Source of the DNA: Rickettsia typhi
GTDB taxonomy: Bacteria; Pseudomonadota; Alphaproteobacteria; Rickettsiales; Rickettsiaceae
Direction: 5' to 3'
NCBI GenBank assembly: GCA_945907105.1
Contig: CAMDSB010000005.1
Coordinates: 1-52,576 of the forward strand
Length of the DNA stretch: 52,576 nt
Below, piece by piece: positions 7,418 through 16,439 of this stretch. Under the pieces are notes generated by a model. It had not been told where the DNA came from. It searched no databases and saw nothing but the letters and a program-made list of their open reading frames with translations. The number at the start of each line of letters is the position of its first letter. Within the stretch, counting starts at the first letter, position 1. Made by a program: the position numbers and the translations under genes.

Positions 7418-9742
7418 TCAACTAGGTTCAAGTTGCATTTTATCCAGTTTTTCTAAGCCAGAAAATTTGAATGTCAATTTCTTGCTTTTCTTAGGATAGT
7501 CAATGATTACTACGCCCCCATTTCTAAGCTTGCCAAATAACATCTCGTCAGCTATAGCTTGCTTAATATTGGTGTCAATTACTCGATCCAGTTCACGCGC
7601 ATTTCCTTTTTTATTAAAGCAGTTTTGAGCAAAATATTTCTTCACCCCGTTATTGACTACGAGTCTTACTTTCTTATCAGCTAATTGTGAAGCTAGTTCT
7701 TTTAGGTTTTTTGAAACTATCTTGTCAATTATATTGCTAATAGGGTTAAAGAGGATTATTTTATCTAACCTTCCCTGAAACTCTGGGCTAAAATGCTCGT
7801 TAAATGCGTCCATATTCAAACCTACTTTAGCTTTAGCTGAATCTTTTTGAGCAAATCCAATCGCCGCCTTTTCTTCTACTGCAACTAGATTAGTGGTTAA
7901 GATAATCATCGTGTGTGAAAAATTTACATGCTTGCCAGTACTGTCAGTAAGCCTCCCTTCATCCATTATTTGTAAAAGCAAGTTAAAAATTTCATGGTGA
8001 GCTTTTTCTATTTCGTCAAATAACACTACTGAATAAGGGAATTTATCCACTTCACTTGTTAGCATACCTCCTTGATCAAATCCAACATAACCCGGAGAGC
8101 TTCCAAGCAGTTTAGATACTGAGCTTGGTTCGGAAAATTCGGACATATCGAATTTTAGCAATTTCATACCGCTAAAAATCGCAAGTTGTTTTGCAAGTTC
8201 AGTTTTGCCAACGCCAGTTTGGCCTGCGAACATATAGCAACCAGTCGGGCGCGCCCCTTTGCGGAGACCGGCTCGAGAGAGTTTTATACTAGAACACAAA
8301 CTCTCTATTGCTTCAGCTTGCCCAAAAATATGAGTTTTTAAATTGCGGCTTAATTGTTTTAATAGCATTATATCGTCTGATTCGACTCTTATGCTAGGTA
8401 TATTCATAATACTAGCAAGAAGTTGCTCTATTTCTTTTTGAGTGATAATAGGCCTAAGTTTAGACTTGTTGCTAATTTTGCTTCTGGCCCCGGCTTCGTC
8501 TATCAGGTCGATGGCTTTGTCTGGTAAGTGTCTGTCATTAATAAACCGCTGCGATAAAGTAATTGCTGCTTTTAAGGCAGAAAGGTCATAAGTAACATTA
8601 TGGTGTTTCTCGTAATTTTCTTTTAGTCCTTTTAATATTTCTAGTGTTGTATCTTCATCAGGTTCACTAATAACAACTTTTTGAAAGCGTCTTACCAAAG
8701 CCATGTCCTTCTCAAAATTATTATGGTACTCTTTAAAGGTCGTTGACCCTATGCACCTAAGTTCTCCTCGCGCAAGGGCTGGCTTGAGAAGGTTACTGGC
8801 ATCCATTGCTCCTGTTGTAGTGGATCCAGCGCCTATGATAGTGTGAATTTCATCAATAAATAAAATAGCATTGTGGTTTTTCTTTAATTCTTCAAGCAAA
8901 TTTTTTATTCGTTCTTCAAAGTCTCCTCTAAATTTTGTTCCTGCAACCAGACTGCCTATATCTAGAGAATAAATAACGGCGTCCTTCAAGATATCTGGTA
9001 CATCGTTGTTAATGATCCTAATAGCCAGTCCTTCTGCTATGGCTGTTTTGCCAACGCCTGGTTCTCCAACCAGAATAGCATTGTTCTTTTTTCTTCTACA
9101 GAGTATTTCAATAGTTCTTTCAATCTCGTTCTTTCTTCCCACTAGGCAGTCAATAGCATCAAGATCAGCTCTTTTGTTGAGATTAGTACAATATTTTTCC
9201 AAATCATTTTCAAGCGAAGTATTTTTTTGAAGCTCTTCTTTCAACTGTTTTTGAGAAATTTCTTCAATAAGAGAATTTTGATTAGTAGGTGTTTCAGGCA
9301 GCTGCTTAGTGTGTAATTTGCCTTCTGTTTTGAGAATATTTAGAACATCTTGTCTATTTAAATTAGCCTCTTTGAGGCATAAAAGAGCATAAGCTTCATG
9401 TTCAAAAAAAAACTCAGCTAGTACATGAATACCAGAAATAATCTTTTGTCCATTGGCTTGACTATGAAGAGCGGCGCGTTGAATAATTCTCTGGAACCCA
9501 GCCGTTGGTTTTGCTTCCTTAGCTTCGTTGTCTACTAGATTCTGTAGGTCGTGTTCAAGATAATTTTGTAGTCGTGCTCTTAATGAGTTTAGGTCAATCC
9601 TATATTCAAAAAAAACACGCTTAGCATCTGAATCCTCGGTAATTGAAAGCAATAGATGTTCATAAGTAGCATACTCATGTCGATATTTTGTAGCAATTGA
9701 TAGCGCTCTTCTTAGAGTTAACTCTAATTCGTTCGAAAGCAT
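7418..9742 (-). CDS. clpA: ATP-dependent Clp protease ATP-binding subunit ClpA
   Basis: ClpA is the AAA+ unfoldase that feeds substrates to ClpP. The 774 residues show the Clp N-domain (about 1-145), AAA-1 with GEPGVGKT at 226-233, and AAA-2 with GQTGVGKT at 507-514 and LFDEIEKAH. There is no coiled-coil middle domain, which separates it from ClpB. The ClpP-docking loop is recognisable near 615-625 (EEKAAIGF). A strong AGGAGG lies just upstream of the ATG. clpS, the N-end-rule adaptor that usually precedes clpA, is absent from the 170 bases upstream. clpP and clpX are divergent neighbours. Confidence 0.96.
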   Translation of the reverse strand: MLSNELELTLRRALSIATKYRHEYATYEHLLLSITEDSDAKRVFFEYRIDLNSLRARLQNYLEHDLQNLVDNEAKEAKPTAGFQRIIQRAALHSQANGQKIISGIHVLAEFFFEHEAYALLCLKEANLNRQDVLNILKTEGKLHTKQLPETPTNQNSLIEEISQKQLKEELQKNTSLENDLEKYCTNLNKRADLDAIDCLVGRKNEIERTIEILCRRKKNNAILVGEPGVGKTAIAEGLAIRIINNDVPDILKDAVIYSLDIGSLVAGTKFRGDFEERIKNLLEELKKNHNAILFIDEIHTIIGAGSTTTGAMDASNLLKPALARGELRCIGSTTFKEYHNNFEKDMALVRRFQKVVISEPDEDTTLEILKGLKENYEKHHNVTYDLSALKAAITLSQRFINDRHLPDKAIDLIDEAGARSKISNKSKLRPIITQKEIEQLLASIMNIPSIRVESDDIMLLKQLSRNLKTHIFGQAEAIESLCSSIKLSRAGLRKGARPTGCYMFAGQTGVGKTELAKQLAIFSGMKLLKFDMSEFSEPSSVSKLLGSSPGYVGFDQGGMLTSEVDKFPYSVVLFDEIEKAHHEIFNLLLQIMDEGRLTDSTGKHVNFSHTMIILTTNLVAVEEKAAIGFAQKDSAKAKVGLNMDAFNEHFSPEFQGRLDKIILFNPISNIIDKIVSKNLKELASQLADKKVRLVVNNGVKKYFAQNCFNKKGNARELDRVIDTNIKQAIADEMLFGKLRNGGVVIIDYPKKSKKLTFKFSGLEKLDKMQLEPS

Positions 9743-9912
9743 CCTTACCTCCTGAGTTCCCCTATAATCAGTCCTATTAATGATAAGTATACCAGACTAT
9801 AAGATAGAAACACTCGTATATATTTTAATAATTACTTATTTTATGTAGATTTGTGGTATGAGTTCTTCTAGAATTAACCTTCTGTAAAATTGGTGTTAGT
9901 CTTAAAGAAAAT

Positions 9913-10299
9913 ATGAAAAATAGTAAAATATTTATCGTTTTAGCAGCATTACTTGTGTTACTGGCTTCCGTAAAGCTTTATTCCAAATATGAGTTAAGCA
10001 TCGTTAATAGAGAAGCTAAAACATTAAAGAGTAATTTGAAAGTTTTGCTTTATACTAAAGATACGTGTAAATACTGTATCCTTGCTAAAGAACTTTTGGA
10101 TAAAAATGCTATTCCTTATGAGGTAATTGAGCTAGGAAACAATAGGGATTTACATCAAAAAATGGCGGATCAAACTGGTCAGAATACTGTTCCGTATGTT
10201 TACGTAAATGGAGAATTTATTGGTGGGTATAAGAGTTTGCAAGAGCTAGAAGAATCAGGAAAGTTATATACAGTAGAGCAGGGTGCTGAGTTTAAGTAA
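9913..10299 (+). CDS. Membrane-anchored glutaredoxin
   Basis: The 128-residue product has one hydrophobic N-terminal segment (about 5-22, IFIVLAALLVLLASVKLYS), a linker, then a full glutaredoxin domain (about 43-122). Seen motifs are the active site CKYC, the TVPYVYVNG cis-proline loop and the GGYKSL glutathione-binding loop. Glutaredoxins reduce disulfides or mixed glutathione disulfides and are normally cytoplasmic. Here the domain should face the periplasm if the segment is a signal anchor, which is unusual because glutathione chemistry is cytoplasmic; the positive-inside rule is ambiguous. It is 37 bases upstream of clpP and probably co-transcribed with clpPX. Confidence 0.85.
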   Translation: MKNSKIFIVLAALLVLLASVKLYSKYELSIVNREAKTLKSNLKVLLYTKDTCKYCILAKELLDKNAIPYEVIELGNNRDLHQKMADQTGQNTVPYVYVNGEFIGGYKSLQELEESGKLYTVEQGAEFK

Positions 10300-10336
10300 T
10301 TTGTATTATTAATAATATTGTTGGAGAAAGTGAGTT

Positions 10337-10948
10337 ATGAATTATGTGCCAATAGTTGTAGAGCAGACGGCAAGAGGTGAAAGGTCTTATGATATTTACT
10401 CGCGCCTTCTTAAAGAGCGGATAATTTTTGTTTTTGGAGAGTTTGAAGACCAAATGGCAAATTCTATCGTTGCTCAATTATTATTTCTTGAGGCTGAAAA
10501 CCCAGAGAAAGAGATATATATGTATATCAATTCCCCCGGGGGTGTTGTTAGTTCAGGCTTTGCTATTTATGATACTATGCAGTATATAAAGCCAAAAATT
10601 GCCACACTTTGTATAGGTCAGGCTTGTTCAATGGGAGCAACTATTTTGCTTGCCGGCGAGAAAGGAATGCGCTACGTTTTACCAAGTAGCCGGATAATGA
10701 TCCATCAACCAAGTGGTGGTTATAGAGGGCAAGCTACGGACATTGAAATTCATGCGCGTGAGACGATGAAAGTGAAAAAACTGCTTCATCAAACTTATGC
10801 TAAGCATACCGGTCAAACGGTAGAAAAAGTAGCAACTGCGATGGAACGTGATTGTTTTATGTCAGCTACTGAAGCTTTGGCATTTGGCATTGTGGACAAA
10901 ATTATTACTAGTAGGGATTTGATCCTTCCTCAAAATGTGAAGAAGTAA
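10337..10948 (+). CDS. clpP: ATP-dependent Clp protease proteolytic subunit
   Basis: ClpP is the tetradecameric serine protease served by ClpX and ClpA. The 203 residues contain the complete triad: Ser98 (ACSMGAT), His123 (MIHQPSGG) and Asp172 (ERDCFMS). The N-terminus [25 protein letters not shown] is the usual one, including the short propeptide. A GGAG at 10322-10325 supports this start. clpX follows 60 bases later. Confidence 0.97.
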   Translation: MNYVPIVVEQTARGERSYDIYSRLLKERIIFVFGEFEDQMANSIVAQLLFLEAENPEKEIYMYINSPGGVVSSGFAIYDTMQYIKPKIATLCIGQACSMGATILLAGEKGMRYVLPSSRIMIHQPSGGYRGQATDIEIHARETMKVKKLLHQTYAKHTGQTVEKVATAMERDCFMSATEALAFGIVDKIITSRDLILPQNVKK

Positions 10949-11008
10949 TAATTTACTTTTTTAAAAAGAGGTGATAAAAAGATAAATATAAGTAAAATTT
11001 AGGATGCT

Positions 11009-12283
11009 ATGGCGGAAGAATTTAAGAAGAAGTCACTACATTGTTCGTTTTGTGGTAAAAATCAATTTGAGGTAAAAAAGCTGATCGCTGGTCCTACGGT
11101 TTTTATTTGCGATGAGTGTATTGAAATTTGTCAGGATATAATTCAAGAAGAAGTAAATGAAACCATTGACAGTATCATTTCTTCAGTACCAACTCCAAAA
11201 GAAATATATAAAATTCTTGATGAGCATGTAATTGGACAAGATAAAGCAAAAAAAGTTCTTTCAGTAGCTGTTTATAATCATTACAAGCGCCTTGAAAGCT
11301 TGATCAATTCTAAGGATGAAGTGGAGCTTAACAAGTCAAATATTATGCTTATTGGTTCTACTGGTTCTGGTAAGACTTTGCTTGCTCAAACCTTGGCTAA
11401 GATTCTCGATGTTCCTTTTACTATGGCAGATGCAACCACTTTGACGGAAGCTGGATATGTGGGCGAAGATGTTGAAAATATTTTACTCAGATTGTTACAA
11501 GCATCAGACTTTAACGTAGAGAAGGCGCAAAGGGGCATAATTTATATTGATGAAATTGACAAAATAGCCAAAAAGTCTGAGAATGTTTCAATTACACGTG
11601 ATGTTTCCGGGGAAGGGGTGCAGCAAGCGTTGCTAAAAATCATGGAAGGTACAGTTGCCTACGTTCCGCCCCAGGGTGGAAGAAAACATCCGCAACAAGA
11701 TTTTATTCAAATCGATACTTCAAATATATTATTTATATGCGGGGGCGCGTTCATGGGGATTGAAGGTATTATTGCAGCACGAAGCGACAAGAGTTCAATT
11801 GGATTCGCTGCTAATGTTAAGTCGAAAGAAGATATGCGCCACAGCGATGTCCTAAAAGAGTTACAAATTGAAGATATAATCAAATTTGGTATGATTCCTG
11901 AATTTATTGGACGCTTACCAGTTGTGGCTACTTTGAAAGAGTTAGATAAAGAGGCGTTGATTAAGATTCTTACTGAACCTAAAAATGCCATTGTAAAGCA
12001 ATATAAGAAGCTTTTTTCTCTGAATAATGCGGATCTTGAGTTTACTCCAGATGCTCTGGAAGCGGTTGCCACTAAGGCATTAAAAAGAAATACTGGGGCA
12101 AGAGGACTCCGTTCAATAATTGAAGAATTATTGTTGGAAGATATGTACAATTTTTCTGAGCTGAAAAATAAAATAATTATTTTTAGCAAGGAGACAGTAG
12201 AAAATAACGTTGCTGCAGTTATTAAGCCAAGAAAAGTGGCTAAAGTTTCAGCTAAACTGCCTAAGAAACGTTTAGCTGTATAA
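11009..12283 (+). CDS. clpX: ATP-dependent Clp protease ATP-binding subunit ClpX
   Basis: ClpX unfolds tagged substrates (for example ssrA-tagged) and threads them into ClpP. The 424 residues begin with the zinc-binding domain (CSFCGK...CDECIEIC, about 13-40), then a single AAA+ module with GSTGSGKT Walker A and IDEIDKIA Walker B, and the GYVGEDVE pore loop. The ClpP-binding IGF loop is present near 270 (SSIGFAANV). In the alphaproteobacterium Caulobacter, ClpXP degrades CtrA; a divK-pleD module is present elsewhere in this window. Confidence 0.97.
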   Translation: MAEEFKKKSLHCSFCGKNQFEVKKLIAGPTVFICDECIEICQDIIQEEVNETIDSIISSVPTPKEIYKILDEHVIGQDKAKKVLSVAVYNHYKRLESLINSKDEVELNKSNIMLIGSTGSGKTLLAQTLAKILDVPFTMADATTLTEAGYVGEDVENILLRLLQASDFNVEKAQRGIIYIDEIDKIAKKSENVSITRDVSGEGVQQALLKIMEGTVAYVPPQGGRKHPQQDFIQIDTSNILFICGGAFMGIEGIIAARSDKSSIGFAANVKSKEDMRHSDVLKELQIEDIIKFGMIPEFIGRLPVVATLKELDKEALIKILTEPKNAIVKQYKKLFSLNNADLEFTPDALEAVATKALKRNTGARGLRSIIEELLLEDMYNFSELKNKIIIFSKETVENNVAAVIKPRKVAKVSAKLPKKRLAV

Positions 12284-12298
12284 ACAGATATTGTTAGT

Positions 12299-13282
12299 AT
12301 GGCTTCATATATTTCTGAGAGAGAAGAGAAACTAAAGCTATTTATTAGTAGTTATTTTTCTCCAACACAATATACCACGGAGCCTATACCGGGTGATGCT
12401 GGTATGCGCACCTACTGCAGAGTGTGGGCTGATTCTAAAAGCTATGTAGTGATGGATTGCCCGCCAAGTTACGCGAATATTCAGTCTTTTATTAGTGTGG
12501 CCCAATTTCTTTTGGCAAATGACTTTTCAGCTCCTCAGATCATAGAACAAGATCCTGTTCAAGGCTTTTTAATTATAGAAGATTTTGGGACTATTAGTAT
12601 AAAAAATCGTTTGGAAAAGACGGTAGGTGATGCCAAAGAGAGAAGAGAGGTTTATTACTTAATAGTTGATTTACTATGCTCTCTTCAGGATCAAAAGTGC
12701 TTACCGGGTCTTAGAGATTTTGATAATGAGCTACTTTGCAAAGAGGTAGAACTTTTTGTTGAATGGTATATTCCCTATGCATACAAAAGAAAGCTAGAAA
12801 CGAATGAATTTGATGAATTTATCGAACTCTGGCAAAATGCTTTGACAAAGCAAGATATCATGCCAAATTGTATGGTCTTAAGAGATTATCATTTAGAGAA
12901 TATGATGTATCTCGAGGAACGTGATTCCTTTAGAAAGATAGGTCTGCTGGACTTTCAGGATGCTCTTTGTGGCTCTCCAGTATATGACTTAGTATCCGTG
13001 CTTGAAGATGCGCGCTTTGATGTTCCAAGGCAAGATGCACTTGAAATTATAGACTATTTTGTTAAGAAAAAGAAAGTTGATAGGAAAAGCGTACTGCGCA
13101 ATTATCATATATTGGGAGCGCAAAGAAATTGTAGGATTCTTGGGGTGTTTGCAAGAAAATTGATAAGAGATGACGATGATAGTTACCTGAAATATATTCC
13201 AAGAGTACAAAAATATTTGGAATATGACTTGTCTCATCCAGATTTAGATCAGATAAGAGAATGGCTAAAGAATTTAAAATAG
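12299..13282 (+). CDS. amgK: Aminoglycoside-phosphotransferase-fold sugar kinase, AmgK-like
   Basis: The 327-residue product has the APH kinase fold: an N-lobe with GDAGMRTYCRV and IIEDFG hinge, the catalytic loop LRDYHLENMM with Asp and downstream Asn, and the metal-binding IGLLDFQDA. AmgK phosphorylates N-acetylmuramate and N-acetylglucosamine at the anomeric position in the peptidoglycan recycling route that bypasses MurA. The MurU-like nucleotidyltransferase starts 8 bases later, the same pairing as in Pseudomonas and many alphaproteobacteria, which is the main reason for choosing AmgK over a generic APH protein. It follows clpX by 16 bases and may share its transcript. Confidence 0.8.
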   Translation: MASYISEREEKLKLFISSYFSPTQYTTEPIPGDAGMRTYCRVWADSKSYVVMDCPPSYANIQSFISVAQFLLANDFSAPQIIEQDPVQGFLIIEDFGTISIKNRLEKTVGDAKERREVYYLIVDLLCSLQDQKCLPGLRDFDNELLCKEVELFVEWYIPYAYKRKLETNEFDEFIELWQNALTKQDIMPNCMVLRDYHLENMMYLEERDSFRKIGLLDFQDALCGSPVYDLVSVLEDARFDVPRQDALEIIDYFVKKKKVDRKSVLRNYHILGAQRNCRILGVFARKLIRDDDDSYLKYIPRVQKYLEYDLSHPDLDQIREWLKNLK

Positions 13283-13289
13283 GTTAGGA

Positions 13290-14012
13290 ATGATTGATAC
13301 TATAATGTTATTTGCAGCTGGTTTTGGCAATAGAATGCGCCACTTAACTGAAAATAGCCCCAAAACGTTAATTCCTATTTTAGGTCAGCCGATGTTACAC
13401 CATGCACTTTCCTTGTGCAGATCTTACCCATTCAAACGAATCGTAATTAATACCCACTATTTACACGATCAAATTAGTAAATCAATTGAGAATTTTCAAG
13501 AGCTTAATCCATCGTTTCCTGAAATAATAATAATATATGAAAAAGAGCTGCTTGAAACGGGTGGGGCTATTAAAAACGCGCAGGAGCAACTGGGCAAAAA
13601 CCCGGTTTTTGCTTTAAATACAGATATAGTACTAAAGTCAGATTATAATATTTTTACTGATATGATTAAGCAATGGAACCCCGAAGAGATGGACTTCTTG
13701 CTTCTTATGCAAAAATATAATAGAGCTGTTGGGTACGCGGGTCATGGCGATTTTGACCTGTTTGCTGATGGAAAGCTCTCTAGACAAGATAAAGAGGGGA
13801 ATTATGATTACATGTATGCTGGGTTACAAATTCTAAAACCACAGAAAATAGCAAAGCATCCGCTCAAAGTGTTCTCGCTTCGAGAATACTATTTAAACAG
13901 CGATAAGGTGCGAGGTATTGCTGCAAAAGATAGCACAAGGTGGTATCATGCAACTACACCAGAAGATCTAGTGGATATCGAAATGGATATGCTAGCTCAT
14001 GGTGATCAATAA
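13290..14012 (+). CDS. murU: Sugar-1-phosphate nucleotidyltransferase, MurU-like
   Basis: The 240-residue product begins with MLFAAGFGNRMRHLTENSPK, the GXGTRLRPLT-type nucleotide-binding motif of sugar-phosphate uridylyltransferases, and contains ETGGAIKNA and a NTDIV metal-binding motif. MurU makes UDP-MurNAc from MurNAc alpha-1-phosphate, the product of AmgK. The length suits MurU rather than the larger GlmU or RmlA, and the adjacent AmgK-like kinase supports the role. Reaction and substrate are inferred from family and context. Confidence 0.8.
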   Translation: MIDTIMLFAAGFGNRMRHLTENSPKTLIPILGQPMLHHALSLCRSYPFKRIVINTHYLHDQISKSIENFQELNPSFPEIIIIYEKELLETGGAIKNAQEQLGKNPVFALNTDIVLKSDYNIFTDMIKQWNPEEMDFLLLMQKYNRAVGYAGHGDFDLFADGKLSRQDKEGNYDYMYAGLQILKPQKIAKHPLKVFSLREYYLNSDKVRGIAAKDSTRWYHATTPEDLVDIEMDMLAHGDQ

Positions 14013-14076
14013 TTCTCGTCCTAGTTTTTTATATTAGATCTATTTTATTACAACTGACAGATATGGTTATGAATAT

Positions 14077-15480
14077 ATGTCATTAACAATTCATTGGTTT
14101 CGTCAAGATTTAAGATTAAGTGACAATCCTTCATTATCTGCAGCCGTAAAAAATGGTGATGTTTTGCCAATTTATATACTGGATGATTATAATCCTGGTC
14201 ATCATATCATGGGGGAAGCAAGTAGAGTCTGGTTACATTACTCTTTGAATAAACTCAACGAGTCTTTGGGTTGTAGGCTAAGAGTATTTTCGGGCAATGC
14301 CACAGAGATTATTCTAGGTCTGACGCAGAAATATAAAATAAAATCAGTTTATTGGAATAGGTGTTATGAACCTTGGCAAATTAAAAGGGATAAAGTAATA
14401 AAAGATGTTTTGCAAAAACAAAATATAGACGTAAAAAGTTTTAATGGATCGCTAATGATTGAACCATGGGAGCTTCTTAAGGGTGATAAAACTCCTTATA
14501 AAGTATTTACTGCTTTTTATAAAAAAGCTTATTTATTAGATTATTTTATTAGCACACCAATACTAAGACCGAATAACGATCATTATACCGAAGAAAATAT
14601 AGATAGTATAGATATCGAATCTCTTGGTTTACTTCCTTCTGATAAATGGGGGAGTATGGTTATAAAAGGTTGGGAGGTTGGAGAAGTTGCTGCATATAAA
14701 AAATTACAAAGCTTTCTAGAAAGTGATATAAAAAACTATAAAGAAGGCAGAAATTTTCCATATAAGAAAAACGTTTCTTGTCTTTCGCCGCACTTGCATT
14801 TTGGTGAAATTTCTCCGAGGCAAATTTGCTACTACCTACAATTACTTAATAAAGAAGAGAATATAGAATGTTTTTTGCAGGAAATAGGCTGGCGTGAATT
14901 TTCATATTACCTACTATATCATTTTCCTAATATACCTACCGACAACTTAAACCCGAAATTTGATCGATTTCCTTGGAGTGATAATAAAGACTTGCTGAGT
15001 TGTTGGCAAAAAGGTGCAACTGGTATACCAATTGTTGATGCTGGCATGCGGGAACTTTGGCAAACCGGTTATATGCATAATAGAGTGAGAATGATTGTTG
15101 GTTCGTTTTTAGTAAAAAACTTACTAATTCACTGGAATCATGGGGAGCAATGGTTTTGGAATTGTCTATTTGATGCAGATTTAGCTAATAATAGTTGTAG
15201 TTGGCAATGGGTTGCGGGATGCGGGGCAGATGCTGCACCTTATTTTAGGATCTTTAACCCTGTAATGCAAGGAAAGAAATTTGATGCTACCGGTGAGTAT
15301 ACTAGGCAATATGTGCCAGAATTAAAATTATTACCACATAAATATTTATTTAATCCTTGGGAAGCTCCAAAACAAACGTTGATTGATGCTGGAATTCAGT
15401 TAGGAATAAATTACCCAGAGCCCATAGTTGATTTAGCTGTTTCCAGGAAGAGAGCTCTCGAAATATTTTCCTCCCTTTAA
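14077..15480 (+). CDS. phrB: Deoxyribodipyrimidine photo-lyase
   Basis: Class I CPD photolyases use light, FADH and an antenna cofactor to split cyclobutane pyrimidine dimers in DNA. The 467 residues match the whole family: N-terminal Rossmann-like antenna domain (IHWFRQDLRLSDNPSL) and C-terminal FAD domain with IGWREFSYYLLYHFP, DAGMRELWQTGYMHNRVRM and NNSCSWQWVAGCGADAAPY, followed by FRIFNPVMQGKKFD. No frameshift or loss is seen. It lies after murU with its own possible terminator. For a bacterium thought to live inside cells this gene implies light exposure, see findings. Confidence 0.95.
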   Translation: MSLTIHWFRQDLRLSDNPSLSAAVKNGDVLPIYILDDYNPGHHIMGEASRVWLHYSLNKLNESLGCRLRVFSGNATEIILGLTQKYKIKSVYWNRCYEPWQIKRDKVIKDVLQKQNIDVKSFNGSLMIEPWELLKGDKTPYKVFTAFYKKAYLLDYFISTPILRPNNDHYTEENIDSIDIESLGLLPSDKWGSMVIKGWEVGEVAAYKKLQSFLESDIKNYKEGRNFPYKKNVSCLSPHLHFGEISPRQICYYLQLLNKEENIECFLQEIGWREFSYYLLYHFPNIPTDNLNPKFDRFPWSDNKDLLSCWQKGATGIPIVDAGMRELWQTGYMHNRVRMIVGSFLVKNLLIHWNHGEQWFWNCLFDADLANNSCSWQWVAGCGADAAPYFRIFNPVMQGKKFDATGEYTRQYVPELKLLPHKYLFNPWEAPKQTLIDAGIQLGINYPEPIVDLAVSRKRALEIFSSL

Positions 15481-15522
15481 TTTTTTTATCCCACTAATTT
15501 TTATAATAAGGTAGATTATTGG

Positions 15523-15575
15523 CCGTATTGCGCGTAATCTAGATAGTTTTCTTAGTACGCGCTACGGTTATTTTT
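15523..15575 (+). terminator. Possible terminator after phrB
   Basis: ccgta plus gcgcgta on the left arm pair with tacgcgc plus tacgg on the right arm (12 pairs with a two-base bulge), and TTATTTTT follows. It lies about 40 bases after the phrB stop. The loop of 19 bases is larger than usual. Confidence 0.45.
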
Positions 15576-15590
15576 GGCTGGGTGGTCAAG

Positions 15591-16319
15591 TTATTTAAGA
15601 CCATTGATAACAATTTCTAGCTCTGCAAAAGCATTATCTAGGGACTCATAATTTGCAGACCTCAGTACCAAGGCAGTGCCATGATTACCATTCCTTGTAA
15701 ACGGGTAGCTTCCCATCTCCACTTCTTTATATTTGTTTTGTAGTTCTTCGAAGCTAATTGCGATCTTACTTTCACCTAACATGACTTCTAGAGTTTTTGA
15801 CTGAATAATGGCGCCTTTTTTTAACATGGGAATAGCTGATTTAAGCATCGATTTCATAATATTAGGAATACCAGCCATAACAAATACGTTATTAGTAACA
15901 AATCCTGGCACCATTGTAGCATCGTTGTGTAGAAGCTTGGATGATTCTGGTATATAAGCCATTTTTTCTCGAGCAGAGTTTAATTTCTCTCCTATTTTGT
16001 CATAGTGATTTTTTAGAATATTATATATTTCATCGCTTCTGGTATAGCCCACATTAAAAGCAGCAGCAATTGCTTCGGCAGTTATATCATCATGGGTGGG
16101 ACCAATCCCGCCTGTTGTAAAGATATAATCATATTTGCTGCTCAGCTCTCGGACCGTATCTATGATCATTGTACGATCATCCGCAATGGTTCTTGTTTCA
16201 ACAAGTGAAACTCCAACCTCGCCAAGCCTTAGTGCTATTTCCTGCGTATTTATATCAAGAGTTCTACCTGAAAGTATTTCGTTGCCAATTATGATTACCG
16301 CGGCTCTATGATTGCTCAT
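15591..16319 (-). CDS. CinA-like molybdopterin-binding-domain protein
   Basis: The 242-residue product is a single MoCF_biosynth domain as in the N-terminal half of CinA: AAVIIIGNEILSGRTLDINT at the start and FTTGGIGPTHDDITAEAIA in the core. It lacks the C-terminal NMN-amidohydrolase domain found in full CinA. Short CinA-N proteins are common in alphaproteobacteria; some have been linked to ADP-ribose or cofactor-repair pyrophosphatase activity, so a true molybdenum role is unlikely. A terminator upstream separates it from the Bax-inhibitor gene. Confidence 0.85.
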   Translation of the reverse strand: MSNHRAAVIIIGNEILSGRTLDINTQEIALRLGEVGVSLVETRTIADDRTMIIDTVRELSSKYDYIFTTGGIGPTHDDITAEAIAAAFNVGYTRSDEIYNILKNHYDKIGEKLNSAREKMAYIPESSKLLHNDATMVPGFVTNNVFVMAGIPNIMKSMLKSAIPMLKKGAIIQSKTLEVMLGESKIAISFEELQNKYKEVEMGSYPFTRNGNHGTALVLRSANYESLDNAFAELEIVINGLK

Positions 16320-16365
16320 TTTCTACTTTTAATTTATTTGATTTTATAATATCAGGCTGTGGGCA

Positions 16366-16395
16366 TAAAAAAAGAGCCAATGCAAGCATTGACCC
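16366..16395 (-). terminator. Terminator of the Bax-inhibitor-1 family gene
   Basis: On the minus strand GGGTCAATGC and GCATTGGCTC form a near-perfect stem (one mismatch) followed by a run of eight T. It lies 45 bases after the end of the gene at 16440-17174 and before the cinA-like gene. Confidence 0.75.
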
Positions 16396-16439
16396 TTTTT
16401 ATTTATTATTTATTGCTATTAGCAGACACTATAGCAAGG

